From assembly GCA_002352135.1 (NCBI GenBank), contig DEHW01000124.1, forward strand, positions 24,436-29,507: a stretch of 5,072 bases of DNA, read 5' to 3'. Numbering within the stretch: position 1 is the stretch's first letter; each line of letters begins with the position of its first letter. Position numbers and translations under genes: made by a program. The DNA is from Lysobacterales bacterium UBA2790. Its GTDB lineage: Bacteria; Pseudomonadota; Gammaproteobacteria; Xanthomonadales; Xanthomonadaceae. Of the stretch, positions 1 through 5,072 are shown in pieces. Below the pieces are notes generated by a model. The model searched no databases. It was not told the DNA's origin and worked only from the letters and a program-made list of their open reading frames with translations.

Positions 1-857
1 ATCGAGTTGGCGCCCGCGAAGAAACACAGCGCCTGAACTTCGTCGCTCATTTCCTCGCGCCCTGCGGACAACCGCACCATCGACTTCGGCATCGTCAAAC
101 GTGCCACCGCGATGGTGCGCACGAATTCCAGCGGATCGAGCTTCGGCGTGCCATGCAGGGGCGTGCCTTCGACCTGCACCAACTGGTTGATCGGCACCGA
201 TTCCGGATGCTGTGGCAAGTTCGCCAGCACCTGCAACATGCCCGCACGCTGCTCTCGGGTTTCGCCCATGCCGACGATGCCGCCGCAACAGGTCTTCATA
301 CCGACCTTGCGGATCTTCTCCAGCGTATCCAGGCGGTCCTGATATTCGCGGGTGCGAATCACCGCGTCGTAGAACTCCGGGGCGGTGTCCAGATTGTGGT
401 TGTAGTACGCCAGTCCGGCGTCCTTGAGCGACTGCGCCTGCGACTCGGTAAGCATGCCCAGCGTGGCGCAGGTCTCCAGACCGAGTGCGTTCACCTCGCG
501 AACCATCTCGCTGATCTTGTCGATGTCGCGATCCTTCGGTGCGCGCCAAGCGGCCCCCATGCAAAAGCGGCTGGCACCCGCCGCCTTCGCCGCGCGCGCT
601 TTCTCCAGCACGGCTTCCAGCGGCATCAGCTTTTCCGCCTGGACGCCGGTCTGATAGCGCTGCGCTTGTGGGCAGTAACCACAATCCTCCGGGCAGCCGC
701 CGGTCTTCACCGACAGCAAGGTCGAGATCTGTACTTCGTTCGGATCGAACGTGGCACGATGCACGCTCGCCGCTTGGAACATCAATTCGTTGAATGGCAG
801 GTTGAACAGCGCGAGGATTTCCTCACGCGACCAATCGTGGCGAACGGCGGGGGACAT
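1..857 (-). CDS. bioB: Biotin synthase (radical SAM), C-terminus cut by window edge
   Basis: BioB inserts sulfur into dethiobiotin to make biotin, the last step of the pathway. It is a cytosolic radical SAM enzyme carrying a [4Fe-4S] and a [2Fe-2S] cluster. The reading frame begins at ATG 857 and stays open to the left edge, giving 285 residues, so roughly the last 50-60 are outside (the E. coli enzyme has 346). The radical SAM motif CPEDCGYC has cysteines at 55, 59 and 62. The [2Fe-2S] ligands are all present: C99, C130, C190 and R262 (in VRLSAGRE), matching C97, C128, C188 and R260 of E. coli. The conserved YYNHNLDT (151-158) and VPINQLV are also intact. The start is supported by GAGG seven bases upstream and by the normal family N-terminus. 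It is divergent from comF. From memory, bioF, bioH and bioC often follow in Xanthomonadales, but they would lie outside this window. No sign of damage. Identification is very secure. Confidence 0.97.
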   Translation of the reverse strand, partial: MSPAVRHDWSREEILALFNLPFNELMFQAASVHRATFDPNEVQISTLLSVKTGGCPEDCGYCPQAQRYQTGVQAEKLMPLEAVLEKARAAKAAGASRFCMGAAWRAPKDRDIDKISEMVREVNALGLETCATLGMLTESQAQSLKDAGLAYYNHNLDTAPEFYDAVIRTREYQDRLDTLEKIRKVGMKTCCGGIVGMGETREQRAGMLQVLANLPQHPESVPINQLVQVEGTPLHGTPKLDPLEFVRTIAVARLTMPKSMVRLSAGREEMSDEVQALCFFAGANS

Positions 858-864
858 CGGCTTG

Positions 865-868
865 CCTC
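865..868 (-). promoter_or_regulatory. Ribosome binding site of bioB
   Basis: On the minus strand GAGG lies seven bases before ATG 857. This is good Shine-Dalgarno spacing and supports that start. Confidence 0.6.
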
Positions 869-893
869 GGATGGCTGTTTTTGGGAGCTGCGC

Positions 894-902
894 AGTCTAA
901 CA
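894..902 (-). promoter_or_regulatory. Possible extended -10 promoter element of bioB
   Basis: The minus strand reads TGTTAGACT here: an extended -10 (TGn) followed by TAGACT, a 4/6 match to TATAAT. It would start transcription near 887 and give a leader of about 30 bases that includes the GAGG site. The -35 region (CTGTCC, about 17 bases upstream) is poor, 3/6 at best. I see no BirA-type operator (no TTGTAAAC...GTTTACAA dyad) in 858-972, so BirA control is not supported. This is a weak motif call in a region that must hold the bioB promoter. Confidence 0.25.
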
Positions 903-919
903 GGCACACCCGTTTGGAC

Positions 920-925
920 AGGAGG
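920..925 (+). promoter_or_regulatory. Strong Shine-Dalgarno sequence upstream of comF
   Basis: AGGAGG is a full-strength Shine-Dalgarno core. It lies eight bases before CTG 934 and five before ATC 931, both in the comF frame. It is 47 bases from GTG 973, too far to serve that codon directly. No other good ribosome site is visible between here and 973. Confidence 0.5.
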
Positions 926-972
926 CATTCATCCTGAGCAGAGACAACCCGTCGAGTGCCCATGCGGTTTCC

Positions 973-1695
973 GTGCTTCCGCCATTGCGCGGCGTTGCGC
1001 GTTGGTTATCACTGCTCCTGCCGCCACGCTGCCTGCATTGTCAGGCCCCCGGTCTGCCCGGACTGGACTTGTGCGCCGACTGTTGGCAGGAATTGCCATG
1101 GAACGATGTCGCCTGTCCGCTCTGCGCCCTGCCCTTGCCGCATCCCGCACCCGCCTGCGGCGTCTGCATCAAGCGTCGACCGCCCGTCACGCGCACCCTC
1201 GCACCACTGCGCTATGAAGGCTGTGTCGCCCACTTGCTTCCGCGCTTCAAGTTCCATCATCAACTGGCGGCAGGAAGGCTACTCGCCGCCAGCATCACGC
1301 ATGCGATTGTGGATTCCGCCATCGCCAATGACATGGACCTGCTGTTGCCAATGCCCTTGCATCCCAAACGCCTCGCCCAGCGCGGCTACAACCAGGTCGT
1401 CGAACTGGCGCGCCCTCTGGCCAGTTCACTGTCGTTGCCGCTGCGCATAGACCTGCTGCAACGGGTTCGCGATACCGCCCCACAAACCGGCCTGGATGCA
1501 CGCGCGCGACGGCGCAATTTACGCGGTGCGTTCATCGCCTCCTCGGCAGTTGAAGGCAGGCGCGTGCTGCTGCTCGACGACGTGATCACGACCGGTACCA
1601 GTCTGCGTGAGGCCAGCCGCGCCCTGCTGCGTGCCGGTACGACGGAGGTTCGCGCGCTGGCTATTGCACGTGCCGATGCACCGAAGCATCGCTGA
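973..1695 (+). CDS. comF: ComF/ComFC-family phosphoribosyltransferase-like competence protein
   Basis: ComFC-family proteins combine an N-terminal zinc finger with a type I phosphoribosyltransferase fold and are needed for DNA uptake in competent bacteria; they act in the cytoplasm and the reaction is not settled. From GTG 973 the protein has 240 residues, the usual length. Four CxxC pairs (C20/C23, C34/C37, C48/C51, C62/C65) form the expected double zinc-binding region. A conserved middle motif follows (PMPLHPKRLAQRGYNQ, 126-141), then the RVRDTAPQTGL segment (164-174). The PRPP-binding loop is LLLDDVITTGTS (199-210) with D202/D203. All key residues are intact. The start is uncertain: GTG 973 is the first conventional start after the in-frame stop at 898-900, but it has no ribosome site. 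CTG 934 or ATC 931 lies right behind AGGAGG and would add 13 or 14 residues. Divergent from bioB, as I recall for Xanthomonadales, with cdd 51 bp downstream. Function is secure at family level. Confidence 0.92.
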   Translation: MLPPLRGVARWLSLLLPPRCLHCQAPGLPGLDLCADCWQELPWNDVACPLCALPLPHPAPACGVCIKRRPPVTRTLAPLRYEGCVAHLLPRFKFHHQLAAGRLLAASITHAIVDSAIANDMDLLLPMPLHPKRLAQRGYNQVVELARPLASSLSLPLRIDLLQRVRDTAPQTGLDARARRRNLRGAFIASSAVEGRRVLLLDDVITTGTSLREASRALLRAGTTEVRALAIARADAPKHR

Positions 1696-1711
1696 CCGAC
1701 GCAATCGCCGG

Positions 1712-1717
1712 TAGCAT
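1712..1717 (+). promoter_or_regulatory. Possible -10 element in front of cdd
   Basis: TAGCAT matches TATAAT at four of six positions. It would start transcription about 23 bases before the cdd ATG. The nearest -35-like hexamer, CTGACC at 1692-1697, leaves only a 14-base spacer, which is too short for a normal sigma-70 promoter. cdd may therefore be read mainly from the comF transcript. Weak call. Confidence 0.2.
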
Positions 1718-1746
1718 GCTGTCCCGCCCTTCCTGAGCGATCCCGC

Positions 1747-2157
1747 ATGACCGATTGCACTGATCTGGACATCGAAGCACAACGCGCCCTGATCAAGGCT
1801 TACGCCCCTTACTCCCGCCTGCGTGTCGGTGCCGCGGTGCGTACCCGTAGCGGTGCCATCTATCGCGGCTGCAATGTCGAGTGCGCCTCGTACACGCTGG
1901 GCGGCTGCGCCGAGCGTGCAGCCATCGCGGCTGCCGTGCAGGCCGAAGGGCCGCAGGTCGAGATTGTCGCGGTTGCCATCCACGCGCTGAACTCGCGCGA
2001 CGAAGCGCAGATCATTCCACCCTGCGGCGGCTGTCGACAGATGATCATGGAGCTCGGCCCAAAGGCACGGGTGCGCTTTCTGGGCGAAGGCGGAACACCT
2101 GTCGATCTATCGATTGCGGAGCTACTGCCACACGCCTTCGCGCTGGTGCAGCACTGA
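1747..2157 (+). CDS. cdd: Cytidine deaminase (homotetrameric, zinc-dependent)
   Basis: It hydrolyses cytidine and deoxycytidine to uridine and deoxyuridine plus ammonia in the cytosolic pyrimidine salvage pathway. At 136 residues it has the length of the short homotetrameric type (B. subtilis and human), not the longer dimeric E. coli enzyme. The N-terminal AYAPYSRLRVGAA (18-30) is typical. The catalytic motif GGCAERAA supplies zinc ligand C54 and the proton-shuttling glutamate E56; PCGGCRQ supplies zinc ligands C93 and C96. N43 and E45 in GCNVE are the expected ribose-binding residues. Residue 46 is cysteine where many relatives have asparagine (VEN), a small deviation next to the active site. 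The start is ATG 1747, with only a weak GAG 1735-1737 upstream, which could mean reliance on read-through from comF. It converges with the DUF3299 gene, 11 bp away. Identification is secure. Confidence 0.95.
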   Translation: MTDCTDLDIEAQRALIKAYAPYSRLRVGAAVRTRSGAIYRGCNVECASYTLGGCAERAAIAAAVQAEGPQVEIVAVAIHALNSRDEAQIIPPCGGCRQMIMELGPKARVRFLGEGGTPVDLSIAELLPHAFALVQH

Positions 2158-2168
2158 ATCGAGACGCC

Positions 2169-2672
2169 TCAGCCCTCCCAGGGCGTGACGCTGGTGAGTT
2201 CCATGCTGTAGGACGACTGGCCCAGCGAGTTGGCCTGATTCTCCAGTTTCAGTTTTCCTTCGATCCAGTACGCGGCCCAGATCTCGGTCATCTCGATGGG
2301 CTTCTCGGGTTTGACATAAATGATCTGATTGGGCGGTGGCGGCGGCACGTGGATGCAGGCACCGAAATAGGGCACCACGAAGAACTCGCTGATGGTGTTT
2401 TCCTCGGTGACCGTGATCGGGACGATATAGCCGGGGATGCGCCCCTCTACGCCATTCATCGTCAGCACGGGATGCGAATTGCTGTAGTCCGGCGCGATGG
2501 GCGTGCCATTGTGATCGACGATGGGCTGTGACTCCATCGCCTTCAACTCTTCCGGCGGGATCAATTCCAGCCAGTCGATACCGCGCACCTCCGCCATCGC
2601 GGCCGATTGCAGGCCGACCCAGATCAGCGCACTGAACACCAGCTGCCACATCGATTTGTTCCCGAACTGCAT
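2169..2672 (-). CDS. Secreted DUF3299 family protein, last gene of ZrgA/ABC operon
   Basis: The protein has 167 residues and no known biochemical function. It opens with a signal peptide: hydrophobic residues about 9-25, then AMA with likely cleavage after A27, so the mature protein is probably periplasmic. The family hallmark is intact: IPGYIVPI (79-86), then EFFVVPYFGACIHVP (96-110), a run of five prolines (110-114) and NQIIYV (115-120). C106 and H108 are possible metal or redox residues, which is inference. It reads last in the operon after the permease, with a 47-bp gap and its own GGAG seven bases before ATG 2672. M8 is an alternative start, but it has no such site. In P. aeruginosa the homologue I recall is PA4066, in the zinc-responsive PA4063-PA4066 operon. 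Likely a periplasmic partner of the transporter. Family call is firm; role is unknown. Confidence 0.88.
   Translation of the reverse strand: MQFGNKSMWQLVFSALIWVGLQSAAMAEVRGIDWLELIPPEELKAMESQPIVDHNGTPIAPDYSNSHPVLTMNGVEGRIPGYIVPITVTEENTISEFFVVPYFGACIHVPPPPPNQIIYVKPEKPIEMTEIWAAYWIEGKLKLENQANSLGQSSYSMELTSVTPWEG
2172..2184. terminator. Weak hairpin between convergent cdd and DUF3299 genes
   Basis: GCCCT CCC AGGGC can form a 5-bp stem with a 3-base loop. A competing longer-range pairing is ACGCC (2164-2168) with GGCGT (2182-2186). It covers the last codons and stop region of the DUF3299 gene and lies just after the cdd stop, so it could act in either direction. There is no T-tract on either side, so it is not a canonical intrinsic terminator. 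Low confidence. Confidence 0.2.
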
Positions 2673-2679
2673 CTACCTA

Positions 2680-2683
2680 CTCC
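2680..2683 (-). promoter_or_regulatory. Ribosome binding site of the DUF3299 gene
   Basis: On the minus strand GGAG sits seven bases before ATG 2672. It supports the upstream methionine as start and shows that this gene is translated independently, unlike the coupled genes before it. Confidence 0.5.
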
Positions 2684-2719
2684 GTCGTGGTCTGCGCGCC
2701 GATCAACACAACCAGCGCA

Positions 2720-3970
2720 TCACTGCTTCACCATCATGCCGTCTGCGAGTGAACGGCGATAGGCCATCGTGGCAGGCACCGCCCCCACCAGCACACCCGA
2801 CAGCAAGACCCAGCCCATCAGGCGCCACTCGCTCGCCGCTGGCCAGCCCAGGTCCAGTGCAATGCCGGTGGCCTGCAGGACGAAGGGCATCAAGGCAGCC
2901 GTGAGCACATAGAGCAGCAACAAGCCTGTCAGCAAACCCCACACGGTCAGCAACAAGGACTCCATGAGCAGCAAGCCAGACACCGTGGTTGGCCCAGCGC
3001 CCAACGCGCGCAGGATGGCCATTTCGCGACGCCGCTCGGAAAGGGTTCCGAGCAAGGCCGCCAACATGCCCAGCAAACCCGCCAGCACCACACACGCCGC
3101 GGTCAGCTGCAGGGCGCGTTCGACCAGACCGAGCATGCTCCACAGTTGTTGCAAGGCCACGCCGGGCATGATCGCCGTCATCGGTTCGTTGCGATCCTCG
3201 TTGACGGCACGTTGCACCGCAAAGGTCGCCATGCGCGAACGCAGGCCGACAAACACCGCCGTGACCGAACTGGGTTGCAGTTGTTCCGCCGTGGGCTCCG
3301 CCGGTGCGTTGCCGATGCGGGTACCGCTTCGCCAGTTGAGATGAATGGCCTGGATGGCCTGCAAGCTGACGAACACGCTTTGATCCATCGGCGTGCCAGT
3401 ACGTCCCAGGATGCCCATCACTTTGAACGGTCGATCATCATGCTGATGTGGATTGAGGGCCGCCGTACCGTGCGCCAGCACCATCGAATCGCCCAGTGCA
3501 TAACCCAGCTTGGCCGCCACATCCGCGCCGAGCACCGCGTCGAACAGACCATCGAACGCCTCACCCTGCACGAAGGCCAAGGGGCGATCCGCTGTTTGCA
3601 GGTGGCGGAAGTAGTCACTCGTGGTACCAACCACGCGATAACCGCGATGCGAATCGCCAAGGCTGATCGGCACCGCCCACGCGACATCATCACGCGTTGC
3701 GAGGCGCTGCACACTGTCCCAACCGACGTTGTTGGTGGCATCGCCCAGATGGAACACCGAATACAGGAGTAATTGCACCGGATGCGCGCGCGCGCCGACG
3801 ATCAGATCGGTCCCGGACACAGTGCGCAGGAAGCTGCTGCGCGCCTCGATGCGCAGACGCTCCACACCCAGCAGCAAGAGCACGCTCAGCGCGATGGTGG
3901 CGACCGTCACCGCCACCGTGAAGCGGCGGTTGACCAGACTGGCCCAAGCCAGACGAAACAGTGCGCTCAT
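2720..3970 (-). CDS. FtsX-type ABC transporter permease (MacB/LolCE-like)
   Basis: This is the inner-membrane subunit of an ABC transporter of the FtsX/MacB/LolCE type; with 416 residues it has normal length for the class. The layout is one transmembrane helix near the N-terminus (about 18-36), a large periplasmic domain (about 40-280), then three C-terminal helices (about 287-309, 335-360, 384-404). ERRREMAILRALGA (311-324), between helices 2 and 3, is the conserved cytoplasmic coupling segment of FtsX permeases. The periplasmic domain contains NPHQHDDRPF (173-182), with H175, H177 and two aspartates that could bind a metal, and GRTGTPMDQSVFVSL (189-203), typical of the permease found next to ZrgA-like proteins. 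Its ATG overlaps the ATPase stop (ATGA, 3967-3970), pointing to coupled translation and a two-protein transporter. Such permeases usually move periplasmic substrates or transmit force rather than import ions. The cargo is not readable from sequence. Confidence 0.93.
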   Translation of the reverse strand: MSALFRLAWASLVNRRFTVAVTVATIALSVLLLLGVERLRIEARSSFLRTVSGTDLIVGARAHPVQLLLYSVFHLGDATNNVGWDSVQRLATRDDVAWAVPISLGDSHRGYRVVGTTSDYFRHLQTADRPLAFVQGEAFDGLFDAVLGADVAAKLGYALGDSMVLAHGTAALNPHQHDDRPFKVMGILGRTGTPMDQSVFVSLQAIQAIHLNWRSGTRIGNAPAEPTAEQLQPSSVTAVFVGLRSRMATFAVQRAVNEDRNEPMTAIMPGVALQQLWSMLGLVERALQLTAACVVLAGLLGMLAALLGTLSERRREMAILRALGAGPTTVSGLLLMESLLLTVWGLLTGLLLLYVLTAALMPFVLQATGIALDLGWPAASEWRLMGWVLLSGVLVGAVPATMAYRRSLADGMMVKQ

Positions 3971-4674
3971 GCGGCGATCTCGTTCTGCAGTGCGCGCAAA
4001 TCCACCGCGCGGTCAAAGCGATCCATCAGGCTGCGGTCATGGCTGACGAACAGCAGGGCGGTATTGGCGGCCACGCATTCGTCCAGCAGCAGGCGCAGGA
4101 AATCGCCACGCGCATCGACATCCAGCGCCGAGGTCGGCTCATCAGCCAAAATCAACTCCGGCGCACCAATCAAGGCACGCGCTGCGGCGACACGCTGCTG
4201 TTGTCCCACTGACAGGCTGGACGCCGGACGCGCCCACGTCTCCGTTGGCAATCCCAATTCGCCCAACAATCGGCGGGCGCTCGACTCGATGTCGCCATCG
4301 CGGGACGCGGCACGCGCACTGCGCCGCTTGGAGAATCGGCAGGCCAAGGTGACGTTGTCCAAGACCGACAGAAAGGGCAGCAGGTTGAACTGTTGGAAGA
4401 TCACCCCGATGTGGTCGGCGCGCGCCTGATCGCGTTGACGCGAAGACAGTCGCGATACCGCCTGCCCGGCGATCAGCACCTCGCCCTGTTGTGGCTGCAA
4501 GGTACCCGCGAGCAGGCCCAGCAGCGTGCTCTTGCCACTACCACTCGGACCCGCCAAAAAGACCCGTTCACCCGCTCGCAACTCGAACAGGCCCACGCGG
4601 ATCAATGGCTCCGCACCCGGCCAGGCAAAACGCAGGTTCGACAGGCGCAAGGCGGTCTGCTCAAACGACGTCAT
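3967..4674 (-). CDS. ABC transporter ATP-binding protein (LolD/MacB/FtsE type)
   Basis: This 235-residue cytosolic ATPase drives the FtsX-type permease encoded next. All nucleotide-binding motifs are intact: Walker A GPSGSGKST (42-50), Q-loop in IFQQFNLLP (92-100), signature LSVGQQQR (154-161), Walker B LILADEP (174-180) with catalytic E179, D-loop SALD (182-185), and H-loop H212. Length and motif spacing fit the LolD/MacB/FtsE group. The start is ATG 4674: its ATGA overlaps the stop of the preceding DUF2796 gene, and the protein then begins at the normal family N-terminus. A longer in-frame start at 4827 would add about 50 residues without ABC-family character, all overlapping the upstream gene, and is rejected. 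The stop overlaps the permease start in the same ATGA manner. Substrate is unknown; context suggests a zinc-linked envelope function. Confidence 0.94.
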   Translation of the reverse strand: MTSFEQTALRLSNLRFAWPGAEPLIRVGLFELRAGERVFLAGPSGSGKSTLLGLLAGTLQPQQGEVLIAGQAVSRLSSRQRDQARADHIGVIFQQFNLLPFLSVLDNVTLACRFSKRRSARAASRDGDIESSARRLLGELGLPTETWARPASSLSVGQQQRVAAARALIGAPELILADEPTSALDVDARGDFLRLLLDECVAANTALLFVSHDRSLMDRFDRAVDLRALQNEIAA

Positions 4675-5072
4675 GGCGTAAAGGTCACCACAGTGCTTTC
4701 CGCATTCAACTCGCCGCCACCCTGCGTAGCTGCGTTGATCCACTGCACCTCGATTTCGTCGGTCAGCGGAAAGCGCGCAAACCAGGGCGCGAAATCCAAG
4801 CTGGATATCGCCTCGGGATTCGCACAATCAAACTGCCATTCGGCCAGCACATTGGCGGGCGTGTCCTGCGCTGGCGCTGCATCCACGTGAGGCACCTTCA
4901 CTTGCGTCGATGCCTGCACGCACTTCGCCGACGCGGGCAACACCAACCCGGCGGTATTCCGCAGATCCGCATTGACCGCATTGAGCGCCGCAGTCTCCTC
5001 GACCGTCTCCGGCGCATGCTCGAAGCCGACGAAATTATGCAAGGCACCACGCAACTGCAGACTGAGCTGTTT
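4671..5072 (-). CDS. zrgA-like: DUF2796/ZrgA-type periplasmic protein, N-terminus cut by window edge
   Basis: The frame is open from the right edge to TGA 4671-4673, giving 133 visible residues; the signal peptide and start are outside. The family hallmark LQLRGALHNFVGFEHAPE (visible residues 5-22) is clear, and the C-terminal half carries DEIEVQWI and the usual ending. Two cysteines (C51, C83) probably form the family's disulfide. Relatives normally have a long run of His/Asp/Glu between them that is thought to bind zinc; here that stretch is short, has one histidine (H62) and is mostly Ala, Pro, Asp and Gln. ZrgA is part of a zinc uptake system in Vibrio cholerae, and the Pseudomonas relative PA4063 is zinc-responsive (recalled knowledge). 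Its stop overlaps the ATPase start (ATGA). The promoter and any Zur box are off the right edge. Family is likely; zinc binding by this copy is doubtful. Confidence 0.85.
   Translation of the reverse strand, partial: KQLSLQLRGALHNFVGFEHAPETVEETAALNAVNADLRNTAGLVLPASAKCVQASTQVKVPHVDAAPAQDTPANVLAEWQFDCANPEAISSLDFAPWFARFPLTDEIEVQWINAATQGGGELNAESTVVTFTP

Larger units (their letters stand above)
858..972. other. Divergent bioB-comF intergenic region
   Basis: This is the only non-coding stretch between two divergently read genes, so control signals for both should lie here. It holds the bioB ribosome site, a possible bioB extended -10, an in-frame stop for the comF frame (TAA 898-900) and a strong AGGAGG at 920-925 on the plus strand. 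If comF starts at 931 or 934, the non-coding part shrinks to about 75 bp. I see no clear plus-strand promoter and no convincing operator dyad. Confidence 0.6.

Noticed and set aside
858..972. BirA-type biotin operator in the bioB upstream region
   Set aside because: No TTGTAAAC/GTTTACAA-like inverted repeat could be found on reading either strand, so biotin-responsive control by BirA is not supported.
153..1217. Long plus-strand open frame (354 codons) across bioB and the start of comF
   Set aside because: It lies antisense to the unmistakable bioB and out of frame with comF. Its product is rich in Arg, His, Leu and Ala with no recognisable domain, as expected for a shadow frame in GC-rich DNA.
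1713..1720. AGCATGCT palindrome between comF and cdd
   Set aside because: An 8-base perfect palindrome is expected by chance in several kilobases. There is no second copy nearby and no matching operator design.
1881..2531. Plus-strand open frame of 216 codons across cdd and the DUF3299 gene
   Set aside because: It is out of frame with cdd and antisense to DUF3299, both of which have clear family motifs. The translation shows no domain.
2122..2649. Minus-strand open frame of 175 codons overlapping the DUF3299 gene
   Set aside because: It is the same strand in another frame. The DUF3299 frame has the signal peptide, family signature and ribosome site; this one has none.
3146..4429. Two long plus-strand frames opposite the permease and ATPase genes
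   Set aside because: They are antisense to intact, well-recognised genes and have low-complexity Arg/His/Ala-rich translations without motifs.
4675..4827. N-terminal extension of the ATPase back to a start at 4827
   Set aside because: The extra ~50 residues overlap the ZrgA-like gene in another frame and have no ABC-family character. The ATGA overlap at 4671-4674 marks the natural start.

Overview
The window is a dense piece of bacterial chromosome with high GC (a little over 60% by eye). It carries seven protein-coding genes, the two outermost cut by the window edges. I see no RNA genes, insertion sequences, CRISPR arrays or large repeats. The biotin synthase closely resembles, from memory, those of Xanthomonadales. 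Together with bioB divergent from comF and a DUF2796/ABC/DUF3299 operon, this suggests a gammaproteobacterium, probably Xanthomonadaceae or Rhodanobacteraceae. That placement is inferred from recalled protein similarity and was not computed.

Left part (1-1695). bioB runs leftward off the window and is missing its C-terminus. A short intergenic region (858-972) separates it from comF, a competence-type phosphoribosyltransferase gene read rightward. The comF start is unclear: the only good Shine-Dalgarno sequence (920-925) sits in front of a CTG/ATC codon, not in front of the first conventional start codon (GTG 973).

Middle (1696-2168). A complete cytidine deaminase gene (cdd) lies 51 bp after comF on the same strand. 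It ends 11 bp from the end of the converging operon.

Right part (2169-5072). Four genes are read leftward as one apparent operon: a DUF2796/ZrgA-type periplasmic protein (5' end outside the window), a LolD/MacB-type ABC ATPase, an FtsX-type permease, and a secreted DUF3299 protein. The first three are joined by 4-bp ATGA stop/start overlaps; the fourth has its own Shine-Dalgarno sequence. The same gene order is known to me as the zinc-responsive PA4063-PA4066 operon of Pseudomonas aeruginosa, and ZrgA is linked to zinc uptake in Vibrio. A role in zinc homeostasis at the cell envelope is therefore the best guess. This copy of the ZrgA-like protein lacks the histidine-rich loop typical of the family, and an FtsX-type transporter is not a classical metal importer. 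This operon is the least understood and most interesting part of the window.
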